A DNA stretch of 64,000 nucleotides, from the NCBI GenBank assembly GCA_030019365.1, contig JASEFA010000003.1, positions 124,001-188,000 on the forward strand, given 5' to 3'. Within the stretch, counting starts at the first letter, position 1. Each line of letters starts with the position of its first letter. The translations under genes were made by a program, and so were the position numbers. Positions 54,060 through 62,522 of this stretch are shown here, piece after piece. Below the pieces are notes generated by a model that was not told where the DNA came from, searched no databases, and worked only from the letters and a program-made list of their open reading frames with translations. This DNA comes from Bacillota bacterium. GTDB taxonomy: Bacteria > Bacillota > Sulfobacillia > JACIYH01.

Positions 54060-55063
54060 GGGCTCAAGATGCTGCAGTGGGCGTGGGCGGGCAGGCCGGG
54101 ACGGGCGCCATGAGCGCCGTCGGGCACGAGCTGGCCGAGAAGGTGGGCGGGCTGCTGGCGGGCGGCGAGGTGAGGATGTTCCTGGGGTACGGGGCCGGGC
54201 GCACGGCCCTGCGGGTGAGGCCCCGGCATGTGCTGCGGCCCGAGGGGGCTGCCGGCCTGGTGTGGAACGAGTTCTGCGCTCCCTCCCTGGCCAAGTATCT
54301 CCTGGACGAGCAGGAGGAAGAAGGCCGGGTGGGGGTGCTGGTCAAGACCTGCGACCTGCGGGCAATGAAGCGCCTGGTGGCGGACCGGCGGGTGGATCGC
54401 GGGCGCGTCCTCCTCGTGGGGGTGGGCTGTGCGGGGGTGGTGGACGCCGGTAAGGTGGAAGCCCTGCTGGTGGAGCCCGTGGTGGAAGCTGGAGTGCAGG
54501 ACGGTAAGCTGGTCCTCCAGACCCGCTCCGGCGTGCGCGAGCTTCCCCGCGAGGAGTACCTGCTGGAACGCTGCCTGCACTGCGAGGATCCCAACCCCCG
54601 TGAGGTGGACCTCCTGGTGGGCCCGGAGGTCGCGCCCTGGGCGGCACGGCCTCGCGACTATGCCGAGGTGGCCGAGGTGACGGCCATGGGGGCGGCCGGG
54701 CGGGCGGCGTACTGGGACCGCCAGTTCGCCCGGTGCCTGCGCTGCTTTGCCTGCCGCAACGTGTGCCCGGCCTGCAGCTGCCGGGAGTGCTCCCTGGAGG
54801 TGTGGGAGCCCATGTGGCTGCCCCGCGAGGTGAGCGTCTCCGAGCAGTACATGTTCCACTTCACCCGCGCCTTCCACGTGGCGGGCCGGTGCGTGGACTG
54901 CGGCGAATGTGAGCGGGTGTGCCCGGTGAGCATCCCCCTCATGAAGCTCAACCGGGCGCTGCAGAAGGAAATCCAGGAACTCTTCGGGGTCGAGCGGCCC
55001 TGGGAGCCGGAGGAGAAGGAGCCCCTGGCCATGTACACCCCGGACGATCCCGACTTCCATTGA
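54044..55063 (+). CDS. 4Fe-4S subunit of the Flox-type module (FlxC-like)
   Basis: A 339-residue protein with a coenzyme F420 hydrogenase beta (FrhB)-like N-terminal region (VLVKTCDLRAMKRLVAD, GVGCAGVVDAGKVEAL) and iron-sulfur motifs CLRCFACRNVCPACSCREC and CVDCGECERVCP. The first 25 residues are Gly/Ala-rich; an internal ATG at 54110 (MSAVGHELAEKV) is an alternative start. By position between FlxD and the AsrA-like gene it should be an electron-carrying Flox subunit; the FlxB/FlxC label is uncertain. GTGs are absent; ATG at 54044 overlaps the previous gene. Confidence 0.75.
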   Translation: MGGELRAQDAAVGVGGQAGTGAMSAVGHELAEKVGGLLAGGEVRMFLGYGAGRTALRVRPRHVLRPEGAAGLVWNEFCAPSLAKYLLDEQEEEGRVGVLVKTCDLRAMKRLVADRRVDRGRVLLVGVGCAGVVDAGKVEALLVEPVVEAGVQDGKLVLQTRSGVRELPREEYLLERCLHCEDPNPREVDLLVGPEVAPWAARPRDYAEVAEVTAMGAAGRAAYWDRQFARCLRCFACRNVCPACSCRECSLEVWEPMWLPREVSVSEQYMFHFTRAFHVAGRCVDCGECERVCPVSIPLMKLNRALQKEIQELFGVERPWEPEEKEPLAMYTPDDPDFH

Positions 55064-55076
55064 GGGAGGTGGTTTC

Positions 55077-56159
55077 GTGAGGCGCCTCGAACGCAAGGAC
55101 ATGCGTGCCTTCCTGGATAAGCTGGCCTCCGCCGCCTCCCTGGTGGCCCCGGTGCGGGAGGACGGGGTGGTGGTGTTCCGGCCGGTGTCGTCGGGCGAGC
55201 AGGTGGTGCTTGACTACGTGAACCCGGTACGCTCGGCCAAGGAACTCTTCTTCCCCCAGACCGAGGTCATGTTCCGGTTCCTGCCCTCCCCGGTGGCGGG
55301 CATCACCCCCGTGCAGCCCGACCGGCAGACCGTCCTGTTCGGCATCCGGCCCTGCGACCTGGCCGCCCTCTCCCTGCTGGACGAGGTGTTCCTGGGGGGC
55401 GATTACCGGGATGCCTGCTGGGCCAGACGGCGGGAGCTCACCACCCTGGTGGGCATGGCCTGCGAGCAGCCGGACGAATCTTCCTGCTTCTGCACTGCCT
55501 TCGGCATCACCCCGGGGACGGCGGACGGCGCCGACATCATGCTTTACCCGGCCGGCGAGTGGCTGGGGGTGGAGGTGCTCACCCCGCGGGGCCAGGCCCT
55601 CCTCGACCGGGTGCTGTCGGACGGCGCTGTCGCGCTGGGGGAGATCGGCCCGCCGGGGGCGGCGAGTCAGGCGGGCGCGGGTGGCGGGGCCGGTGAGGCG
55701 GGGGATCGTCTGCAGCAGGAATACCTCAAGCGGCCTGTGCGCCTGGGGGACCGGTTGCGGGTAGGCGACCTGGCGAAGGAGCTCGACGACCGCTTCGACG
55801 ATCCTTACTGGGAGGAAGCGTCCCGGCGCTGCCTGGGCTGCGGCATCTGCACCTACCTGTGCCCCACCTGCCACTGCTTCCTGGTCACTGACGTGCCCAA
55901 GCGGGACGACGGGGTCAGGCTGCGCTGCTGGGATAGCTGCCAGTTCAAGGACTTCCTGCTCATGGCCGGGGGCCATAACCCCCGTCCCACCAAGAAGGAG
56001 CGCACCCGACAGCGCTTTATGCACAAGCTGAACTACTTCGTGCACCGGTACGGCCGTTACCTGTGTACGGGATGCGGGCGGTGCGTGCAGCACTGCCCGG
56101 TGGGCCTGGACATGGCCACCGTGATCGCCGACCTGCGGGGGGTGAGCGAGCATGTTTGA
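55077..56159 (+). CDS. 4Fe-4S dicluster subunit, AsrA/HydB-like (FlxB-like)
   Basis: A 360-residue protein of the anaerobic sulfite reductase A / sulfhydrogenase beta family. Motifs are FGIRPCDLAALSLLDEVF and two clusters, CLGCGICTYLCPTCHC and CTGCGRCVQHCP. A Gly/Ala insert (PGAASQAGAGGGAGEAGD, nt about 55652-55706) sits before the first cluster domain. GTG at 55077 follows GAGGGAGGTGG. It overlaps the flavin subunit gene by eight bases and probably wires NADH-derived electrons to the Hdr part. Confidence 0.85.
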   Translation: MRRLERKDMRAFLDKLASAASLVAPVREDGVVVFRPVSSGEQVVLDYVNPVRSAKELFFPQTEVMFRFLPSPVAGITPVQPDRQTVLFGIRPCDLAALSLLDEVFLGGDYRDACWARRRELTTLVGMACEQPDESSCFCTAFGITPGTADGADIMLYPAGEWLGVEVLTPRGQALLDRVLSDGAVALGEIGPPGAASQAGAGGGAGEAGDRLQQEYLKRPVRLGDRLRVGDLAKELDDRFDDPYWEEASRRCLGCGICTYLCPTCHCFLVTDVPKRDDGVRLRCWDSCQFKDFLLMAGGHNPRPTKKERTRQRFMHKLNYFVHRYGRYLCTGCGRCVQHCPVGLDMATVIADLRGVSEHV

Positions 56160-57081
56160 CCTGGTTTCTCCGGGCGCGCCGCGAGCGGGTGCCGCGGGAG
56201 CCAGTGGCGCGGGTGTACGCGGAGCGGGTGTCACGGCGACGGTAGCGAGCGCCGTGGATCCCATGATGCCCCATCTGGCCCGGATCGAGGAGATCGTGGC
56301 CGAGACCGCTTCCGGGGACGTGAAGACCTTCCGGGTGCAGTTCCTCGACCCTGAGACTTCCTTCTCGCACCTGCCCGGCCAGTGTGCCATGGTCTCGGTG
56401 CTGGGCGTGGGCGAGGCCATGATCTCCATCAGCTCCAGCCCCACCCGGCCCCGCCCCCTGGAGCTGGCCGTGAAGCAGGTGGGACGCCTGACCGCGCGGC
56501 TGCACGAGATGGAGCCGGGGGACGTGATCGGCGTGCGCGGACCGTACGGCAACCACTTCCCCTTCGAGGACATGAAGGGGAAGGACCTCCTCTTCATCGG
56601 CGGTGGCATCGGCCTGGCACCCCTGCGCTCTCTCATCAACTACGTGCTGGACAACCGGGGGGATTACGGTAAAATAGACATCATTTACGGGGCGCGCTCC
56701 CCCGGTGACCTGTGCTTCAAGCGGGAGCTGTACGATGTGTGGCCCTTGGCGCCCGACACCAGGGTGCTGCTCACCGTGGACCGGGGGGACGAGGAGTGGA
56801 AGGGCGCGGTGGCCCTGGTCCCCCACTTCCTCGAGCAGGTGCATCCCGAGCCGGAAGGGAAACTTGCCATTACCTGCGGGCCGCCCATCATGATAAAATT
56901 CACCCTGGAGTCCCTGAAGAAGTTGGGCTTTGCGGATGAGCAGATCGTCACCACGCTGGAACTCAAGATGCAGTGCGGGATCGGCAAGTGCGGCCGATGC
57001 AACATCGGCTCCCGGTACGTGTGCCTGGACGGGCCCGTGTTTACCCTGGCCCAGCTCGAGACGATGCCCGCAGAGTACTGA
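56152..57081 (+). CDS. FAD/NAD(P)-binding oxidoreductase subunit (FlxA-like, AsrB/HydG family)
   Basis: A 309-residue flavoprotein of the ferredoxin-NADP reductase type. It has the FAD-binding region (FSHLPGQCAMVSVLGVGEAM, ISISSSPTRP), the NAD-binding loop FIGGGIGLAPLRSLINYVLD, CGPPIMIKFTLESLKKLGF and the C-terminal 2Fe-2S motif MQCGIGKCGRCNIGSRYVC. It takes electrons from NAD(P)H. The first 34 residues (GAPRAGAAGASGAG-like) are a low-complexity extension not found in usual members; an in-frame GTG at 56254 could bypass it. Last gene of the Hdr-Flox operon. Confidence 0.88.
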   Translation: MFDLVSPGAPRAGAAGASGAGVRGAGVTATVASAVDPMMPHLARIEEIVAETASGDVKTFRVQFLDPETSFSHLPGQCAMVSVLGVGEAMISISSSPTRPRPLELAVKQVGRLTARLHEMEPGDVIGVRGPYGNHFPFEDMKGKDLLFIGGGIGLAPLRSLINYVLDNRGDYGKIDIIYGARSPGDLCFKRELYDVWPLAPDTRVLLTVDRGDEEWKGAVALVPHFLEQVHPEPEGKLAITCGPPIMIKFTLESLKKLGFADEQIVTTLELKMQCGIGKCGRCNIGSRYVCLDGPVFTLAQLETMPAEY

Positions 57082-57095
57082 AGGTGGGTGAAACA

Positions 57096-58121
57096 GTGGA
57101 AGCCGCCGCTGGCACGGGGGCTGCCCTCGCTCTCCCGCGCACGGCATCGTGCGTGCCTTTCCGGGGGGCCCGCTGGGCGTTTCTCGCCCGGGACATGGAG
57201 GGGGTACGGGACTGGATCCGCGTCACCCTGGGAACCCCCGGCGGGTTGCTGGGGGAGGCGGGGAGGCATCTTCTGCGGGGGACGGGCAAGCACCTGCGCC
57301 CCGGCCTGGTACTCCTGTGCGCCCGGCTGGGTGATTACCGCCCCGAGCAGGTGATCCCGGTGGCTGCGGCGGTGGAAATGGTGCACATGGCCACCCTGGT
57401 GCACGACGACGTCATCGACGGTTCCCCCCAGCGCCGGGGGTGGCCCACCGTGAACGTGAGCTGGAACGAGCGGGTGGCGGTGCTGCTCGGGGATTACCTC
57501 TTCTCCCGCGCCCTCACCCTGGGTTCGCGCTACGGTGGCCAGCAGGTGGTGGATTTGCTGGCGGGCGCGGTGGAGGAGATGTGCAAGGGCGAGATGGACC
57601 AGGAGGCTCACCGCTTCGATCCCGATCAGACGGAGGAGCAGTACCTGGCCCGCATCGGCCGCAAGACGGCTCGCTTCATCGCCGACTGCTGCCGCACAGG
57701 GGCACTCCTGGCCGGGGCGCCGGCCCCCTCCGTGGAGGCACTGGGAGACTATGGGTACAGCCTGGGCCTGGCCTTCCAGATTATGGACGACGTCCTGGAC
57801 TTCACGGGGTCCCGCGCGGAGATGGGCAAGCCACCGGGGAGCGACCTGGGAGAAGGCGTACTCACCCTGCCGGTGATACTGGCCCTTCACGGTGACAGGG
57901 CGCCCTGGATCAGGGAGGTGATTTCCCGCCGCCAGCTCGGAGAGGAAGAATTGCATCGGTTAAGAAATATCCTTCAGGAAGATGGTTACCTGGAGAGGGC
58001 CCGCGACCTGGCCCGTTCCCTGAAGGAAGAGGCCCTGCAGGCGCTTTCCTGCCTGCCCCCCGGGCGGGTTGCCGCCCTCCTGGGGGAAGCGGCCCAATTC
58101 GTGGTGGAGCGGAGGTTCTAG
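57096..58121 (+). CDS. Polyprenyl diphosphate synthase
   Basis: A 341-residue trans-prenyltransferase, probably making heptaprenyl or longer diphosphate for menaquinone or for undecaprenyl-type lipids. Both aspartate-rich motifs are present: LVHDDVIDGSPQRRG (first) and FQIMDDVLDFTG (second), with GKHLRPGLVLL near the start. The start is uncertain, GTG at 57096 follows AAGGTGGGTG; an ATG at 57195 is possible. The Hdr-Flox operon ends just 14 bases upstream. rex begins four bases after its stop. Confidence 0.85.
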   Translation: MEAAAGTGAALALPRTASCVPFRGARWAFLARDMEGVRDWIRVTLGTPGGLLGEAGRHLLRGTGKHLRPGLVLLCARLGDYRPEQVIPVAAAVEMVHMATLVHDDVIDGSPQRRGWPTVNVSWNERVAVLLGDYLFSRALTLGSRYGGQQVVDLLAGAVEEMCKGEMDQEAHRFDPDQTEEQYLARIGRKTARFIADCCRTGALLAGAPAPSVEALGDYGYSLGLAFQIMDDVLDFTGSRAEMGKPPGSDLGEGVLTLPVILALHGDRAPWIREVISRRQLGEEELHRLRNILQEDGYLERARDLARSLKEEALQALSCLPPGRVAALLGEAAQFVVERRF

Positions 58122-58125
58122 GAAG

Positions 58126-58779
58126 ATGAGTAACAGATCCGTCGACCTGCGCATCCCGGACGCCGCCATCAGGCGGCTCCCGGTGTATCTGAGGGTGCTG
58201 GAGGAGCTGGCCGAGGACGGGGTGGACGTGGTTTCTTCGGCCGAACTGGCCGTCCGCGTAGGTGTCACTCCCGAGCAGATCCGCAAGGACCTGGCCTACT
58301 TCGGGGCTTTCGGCACCCGCGGGGTGGGGTACGACCCCGGCCTGCTGGGCCGCAAGATCAAGCGCATCCTGGGCCTGACCGGCGAGGTGCCGGTGGCCCT
58401 GGTGGGGGCCGGGAACCTGGGTACGGCCCTGGCCCGCCACAATCTGGCTCGCCATAAGGAAGTGCGGATCACGGCCGTCTTCGACCGCGACTGGGACAAG
58501 GTGGGCAAGTCCATCGGAGGCGTGGAGATCCTGCCCCTGGAGGATCTGGAGAGGGAAGTCCGGGCCCAGGGGATCAAGATGGCCATCATCGCCGTGCCTC
58601 CCGGCGAGGCGCAGGCGGTGGCGGATCGACTGATGGACGCCGGCATCGAGGCCATCCTGAATTTCTCGCCCGCCAAGCTGCAGCCCCGGCCGGGGACATA
58701 CATCCAGAACATTGACCTCATGACCGAACTCCAGGCCCTCGCCTATTACACCACCCTGCGCAAGGTAGTGGAAGGGTGA
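58126..58779 (+). CDS. rex: Redox-sensing transcriptional repressor
   Basis: Rex senses the NADH/NAD+ ratio and represses fermentation and respiratory genes when NADH is low. The 217-residue protein has a winged-helix N-terminal domain (IPDAAIRRLPVYLRVLEEL, VTPEQIRKDLAYFGAFGTRGVGY) and a Rossmann C-terminal domain (VALVGAGNLGTALARH, AIIAVPPGEAQAVAD, GIEAILNFSPAKL). ATG at 58126 follows GGAGG. It lies downstream of the Hdr-Flox genes, whose leader has a candidate Rex site. Confidence 0.96.
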   Translation: MSNRSVDLRIPDAAIRRLPVYLRVLEELAEDGVDVVSSAELAVRVGVTPEQIRKDLAYFGAFGTRGVGYDPGLLGRKIKRILGLTGEVPVALVGAGNLGTALARHNLARHKEVRITAVFDRDWDKVGKSIGGVEILPLEDLEREVRAQGIKMAIIAVPPGEAQAVADRLMDAGIEAILNFSPAKLQPRPGTYIQNIDLMTELQALAYYTTLRKVVEG

Positions 58780-58785
58780 CACCCG

Positions 58786-59586
58786 GTGGGATCTCCCCTC
58801 TGGCTGGTATCGGCCTCCTGGGTAGACTGGCTGCGGTACCTGGTGGACATCGCGGCCGTGGCTCTCATCTTCTACTGGGTATTCCGGCTGGTCCGGGGCA
58901 CCCGGGCCGTTCAACTCATCAAGGGTATCGTGGTGTTGTTCGTAGCGGGCGCAGTGTCCGACTGGCTCGAACTCACCACGCTGAAGTGGCTGTTCGACCA
59001 GGCCCAGATTGCCCTCCTGGTCGCGTTGCCCGTGGTCTTCCAGCCCGAACTGCGCCGGGTCCTGGAGCAGCTGGGCCGGGGGAGGTTATTCGGACGGGAC
59101 TGGTTTCTTCGTTCTTACAGCAGCCGCGCCCTCGACGAGGTATCCAAGGCGGTAGGCATTCTGTCCCGGGAAAAGGTGGGTGCGCTTCTCGTGCTGGAAC
59201 GGGCCACCCGGCTGGGGGAATACGTGGAGACGGGCATCCGCCTGGATGCGGCGGTATCGTCCGAGCTGCTGGTCAACCTGTTCATTCCCAACACTCCGCT
59301 CCACGACGGGGCGGTAATCGTCTCCGGAGACCGCGTCCTGGCCGCCGCCTGCTTCCTGCCCCTGGCGGAGGCCACCCGGCTGGGAACCGAACTGGGAGCC
59401 CGTCACCGGGCGGCAGTGGGCATAAGCGAGCGTTCTGACGCGGTGGCGGTGGTGGTGTCCGAGGAAACCGGTCAGGTGGCGGTGGCCTCCGAGGGCAAGC
59501 TGGTGCGAAATGTAGATCCGACGGCTTTGCGGGAGATGCTGGACGGCTTCTTCCCGTCCGAGCCCCGCGTCTTCCGGCGGGGATAG
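58786..59586 (+). CDS. cdaA: Diadenylate cyclase (membrane-anchored)
   Basis: CdaA condenses two ATP into c-di-AMP, controlling potassium and cell-wall homeostasis. The 266-residue protein has three N-terminal membrane helices and a DAC domain with the catalytic HDGAVIV (DGA) motif and ARHRAAVGISE (RHR). GTG at 58786 follows the end of rex by six bases. cdaR, glmM and glmS follow, the canonical Bacillota arrangement. Confidence 0.96.
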   Translation: MGSPLWLVSASWVDWLRYLVDIAAVALIFYWVFRLVRGTRAVQLIKGIVVLFVAGAVSDWLELTTLKWLFDQAQIALLVALPVVFQPELRRVLEQLGRGRLFGRDWFLRSYSSRALDEVSKAVGILSREKVGALLVLERATRLGEYVETGIRLDAAVSSELLVNLFIPNTPLHDGAVIVSGDRVLAAACFLPLAEATRLGTELGARHRAAVGISERSDAVAVVVSEETGQVAVASEGKLVRNVDPTALREMLDGFFPSEPRVFRRG

Positions 59587-59677
59587 GGCCGGGCGCGGTG
59601 CCGGTTGCTCAACCGGTGGCGGCCTCCGCCCGGTGTACGGAAGGGGCGCCACGGTGACAGACGGCGGGTGCTGGTAG

Positions 59678-60874
59678 GTGGACGTGCTGGATCGCTGGCT
59701 GGAGAAGGACCTGACCCTCAAAATCCTGGCGGTGGTGCTGGCCATCGTGCTGTGGCTGCGTGTGGGTTCCGGCCAGAGCCCGGTGGTTTCCGTTACCATG
59801 TCCGGGGTGACCCTGCAGGCGGTGGGTCTGCCGTCCGAGCTGGCGGTGGCGGAAATACGCCCGCAAAAGGTGGACGCGACCGTGCGCGCTCCCCGCAGCG
59901 TGCTCGATCGTCTGAGTCCCGATACCGTGCGGGCGGAGGTTGACTTGAGTGGGGCCGGCGCGGGGCAATTCTCCCTGCCCGTGGCGGCAAAGGCCCCCCG
60001 GGGAGTGCAGGTGGTGGAGGTGTCACCCACCTACGCCCGGGTGACCGTGGACTATCTGGCGGAACGCCGCGTGCCCGTGCAGGTCCAGGTGGTGGGCGTA
60101 GTAGGCGAAGACTACCGGGTAGAATCGCCCCTGCCCAGCCCCGCCGAGGTGCTCGCCTGTGGACCGCGGGGGCAGGTGGCGCAGGTGCGCTATGCGGTGG
60201 GTGAGGTCGACGTTACCGGTGCTACGGCCGATTTCTCCCGCACGGTTAACCTGCGCGCGGTGGACCGGCAGGGCAGGGAGATCCCCGGAGTGACGCTGAA
60301 ACCGGGCGGGGTGGAAGTCCGTTTCAGCTTGGTGAGGCTCCCCCCGGCCCGGGAGGTACCCGTGCAGGCAGACGTGCAGGGGCAGCTTCCCGCGGGGTAC
60401 CGCCTGCGGGAGGTGGTGGTGAGTCCGTCCCGGGTGAAGGTGCGCGGGTCCCAGGATAAGCTGGACACCCTGGAATCGGTGAGTACGCGACCCATCTCTC
60501 TGGAAGGGATAACCGGGGACAGCGAACGGGAGGTGGCAGTGGCGCTGCCTGCGGGCATCGTCATGGCGGACCCGCCCACGGTGCTGGTCTACCTGCGCGT
60601 GGTCGAAGACGTGGGCGAAAAGGAATTCCCGGGCCTGACCGTGGCGGTGCGCAATCTCCCCGAAGGCATGACCGCTTCCTGCCAGCCCGCACAGGTCAAG
60701 GTAACCGTGCGGGCGCGCAAGGATCTGCTGGAAGGTGTCCAGCCCCAGGCCTGGGTGGACGGGAGCGGCGATGCCGGGGAGCGGAAGGTCACCGTGCAGG
60801 TGGATGTCCCCTCCCGTGTGGAAGTCCCGCGCGTGGAACCGGCCGAAGTCACCCTTGTCACTGCCACGCGGTAG
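59678..60874 (+). CDS. cdaR: CdaA regulatory YbbR-repeat protein
   Basis: A 398-residue membrane-anchored protein with one N-terminal helix (LTLKILAVVLAIVLWLRVG) and about four extracellular YbbR repeats (EVSPTYARVTVD, VVVSPSRVKVRGSQDKLD, CQPAQVKVTVRARKDLLEG, VPRVEPAEVTL). It modulates CdaA in the membrane. GTG at 59678. The repeat count matches the family. Confidence 0.93.
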   Translation: MDVLDRWLEKDLTLKILAVVLAIVLWLRVGSGQSPVVSVTMSGVTLQAVGLPSELAVAEIRPQKVDATVRAPRSVLDRLSPDTVRAEVDLSGAGAGQFSLPVAAKAPRGVQVVEVSPTYARVTVDYLAERRVPVQVQVVGVVGEDYRVESPLPSPAEVLACGPRGQVAQVRYAVGEVDVTGATADFSRTVNLRAVDRQGREIPGVTLKPGGVEVRFSLVRLPPAREVPVQADVQGQLPAGYRLREVVVSPSRVKVRGSQDKLDTLESVSTRPISLEGITGDSEREVAVALPAGIVMADPPTVLVYLRVVEDVGEKEFPGLTVAVRNLPEGMTASCQPAQVKVTVRARKDLLEGVQPQAWVDGSGDAGERKVTVQVDVPSRVEVPRVEPAEVTLVTATR

Positions 60875-60927
60875 CCTGGCGGCCGGCAGCCGGGTCGCCG
60901 GCGAATATCATGGAAGGGGGGGTCGGC

Positions 60928-62289
60928 TTGCTCTTCGGGACCGACGGGGTGCGCGGGATAGCCAACGTGGAACTAACGCCCGAGCTGGCCTTCCGGGTGG
61001 GGCGGGCCGCGGCCGCCGCCCTGGGGGGCGAAGGTCGCCCCCGCTTTGCAGTGGGCAGGGACACCCGGCTCTCCGGTCATCTCCTGCAAGGCGCCTTCGT
61101 GTCAGGTGTGCTGTCCGCCGGGGCGGATGTGCTGGACCTGGGGGTGATCACCACCCCCGGGGTGGCCTACCTCACCCGGTACCTGGGCTGCCAGGCCGGT
61201 GCCGTGGTATCGGCTTCCCACAACCCCGCCGAGTACAACGGCATCAAGCTCATATCCGCAGAAGGATACAAGTTCCCCGACGAGGTGGAGGAGAGGATCG
61301 AGGGCCTGGCCCTGAGTGAGGACACCCTGCCCCGTCCCGCCGGGAGCGGAGTGGGGCGCCTGCAGGATGCGCGCGCAGCACGGGAGCGTTACATAGAGTA
61401 CCTGGTGGGCACGGTGGCGGGGCCCATCCCTCTGCGGGTGGTGGTTGATTGCGCCAACGGTGCCACTTCGGAGCTGGCTCCCCGGGTGCTGGGGAGGGTA
61501 GGGGCGCGTGTCACCGTCATCAACGGCGAGCCCGACGGGCTCAACATCAACGCCGGGTGTGGTTCCACCCACCCGGCGGGCCTGGCACGCGCCGTGGTCC
61601 GGCTGGGCGCTCAGGCGGGGATAGCTCACGATGGCGACGGGGACCGCGTGATCGCGGCGGACGAGAAGGGCCAGATAGTGGACGGCGACGCCATTATGGG
61701 CATCCTGGCCGAGGCGTTACAGCGAGAGGGGCGCCTGCGCGGGGGAGCTGTGGTGGCCACCGTGATGTCCAACCTGGGGCTGGAGGTGTTCCTGGGCCAG
61801 ATGGGGCTGGGCCTGGTGCGGACTCCCGTGGGGGATCGCTACGTGCTGGAAGAGATGCGGCGGGGCGGGTACAGCCTGGGGGGTGAGCAATCGGGCCACA
61901 TCATCTTCCTGGATCACACCACCACCGGCGACGGCATGCTTACCGGCTTGCAGCTTCTTGCCGCTGTGGCCCGCGCGCGGGAGAACCTTTCCGCGCTGGC
62001 GGGACGGATTCCCCATTACCCCCAGGCGCTCCGCAACGTGCGGCTCCCCGACGGCATGCGCTATCGTGCCACTCCCCGCATCGAGGAGGCCCTGCGGGAA
62101 GCCGCCCGCACCCTGGGGGAACGCGGGAGGGTGCTCGTACGTCCTTCCGGTACGGAACCCCTGGTGCGCATCATGGTGGAGGGGGTCGACCCGGGCGAAG
62201 TCACCGGGGTGGTGGCCAGGCTGGAGGAGGTGATTGCCGGGGAGGTATCGAGGGGGTCAGGAGAACCCCGATCGGCGCATCCGGAATGA
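60928..62289 (+). CDS. glmM: Phosphoglucosamine mutase
   Basis: GlmM converts GlcN-6-P to GlcN-1-P for UDP-GlcNAc. The 453-residue protein starts LLFGTDGVRGIANVE and has the catalytic serine loop VSASHNPAEYNGIKL, the metal-binding DGDGDR segment, GGEQSGHIIFLDHTTTGDG and RPSGTEPLVRIMVEG. TTG at 60928 follows AAGGGGGGG; the ATG at 60910 lacks a binding site but is not excluded. CdaA interacts with GlmM in Bacillus, consistent with this order. Confidence 0.95.
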   Translation: MLFGTDGVRGIANVELTPELAFRVGRAAAAALGGEGRPRFAVGRDTRLSGHLLQGAFVSGVLSAGADVLDLGVITTPGVAYLTRYLGCQAGAVVSASHNPAEYNGIKLISAEGYKFPDEVEERIEGLALSEDTLPRPAGSGVGRLQDARAARERYIEYLVGTVAGPIPLRVVVDCANGATSELAPRVLGRVGARVTVINGEPDGLNINAGCGSTHPAGLARAVVRLGAQAGIAHDGDGDRVIAADEKGQIVDGDAIMGILAEALQREGRLRGGAVVATVMSNLGLEVFLGQMGLGLVRTPVGDRYVLEEMRRGGYSLGGEQSGHIIFLDHTTTGDGMLTGLQLLAAVARARENLSALAGRIPHYPQALRNVRLPDGMRYRATPRIEEALREAARTLGERGRVLVRPSGTEPLVRIMVEGVDPGEVTGVVARLEEVIAGEVSRGSGEPRSAHPE

Positions 62290-62359
62290 GCGCGGTGAGC
62301 GCACCCGGGAGGGTGCACAAGACGTGTCGCAAGGAGTGCGGTGTGCGACGAAGGCAGAG

Positions 62360-62503
62360 AGCGCCGGGACTTCCTCCCGCGTGGTGCGGGGGAAGTTGAC
62401 GAGGGTGGGGTTCATCGAAGGATTCGGCGGATGCCCCACGGTTGGCCACGACCGTAAGAGGCCTCACAAATCCCGGGAGCGATCCCGGGGACAAAAGGGC
62501 CGG
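62360..62503 (+). ncRNA. glmS ribozyme: glmS ribozyme-riboswitch
   Basis: The core is recognised: AGCGCC at the cleavage site, then AAGTTGACGAGGGTGGGGTT, ATCGA, TTCGGCGGATGCCCCACGG and GACCGTAAG, and a final hairpin TCCCGGGAGCGATCCCGGGGA, followed by ACAAAAGG. Cleavage should occur between A62360 and G62361. GlcN-6-P binds as a cofactor and the RNA self-cleaves, destabilising glmS mRNA. The 5' boundary is the scissile A; the 3' end is approximate. It lies 20 bases before glmS. Confidence 0.93.
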
Positions 62504-62522
62504 GTGGTGAAAGGAGAGGTGG

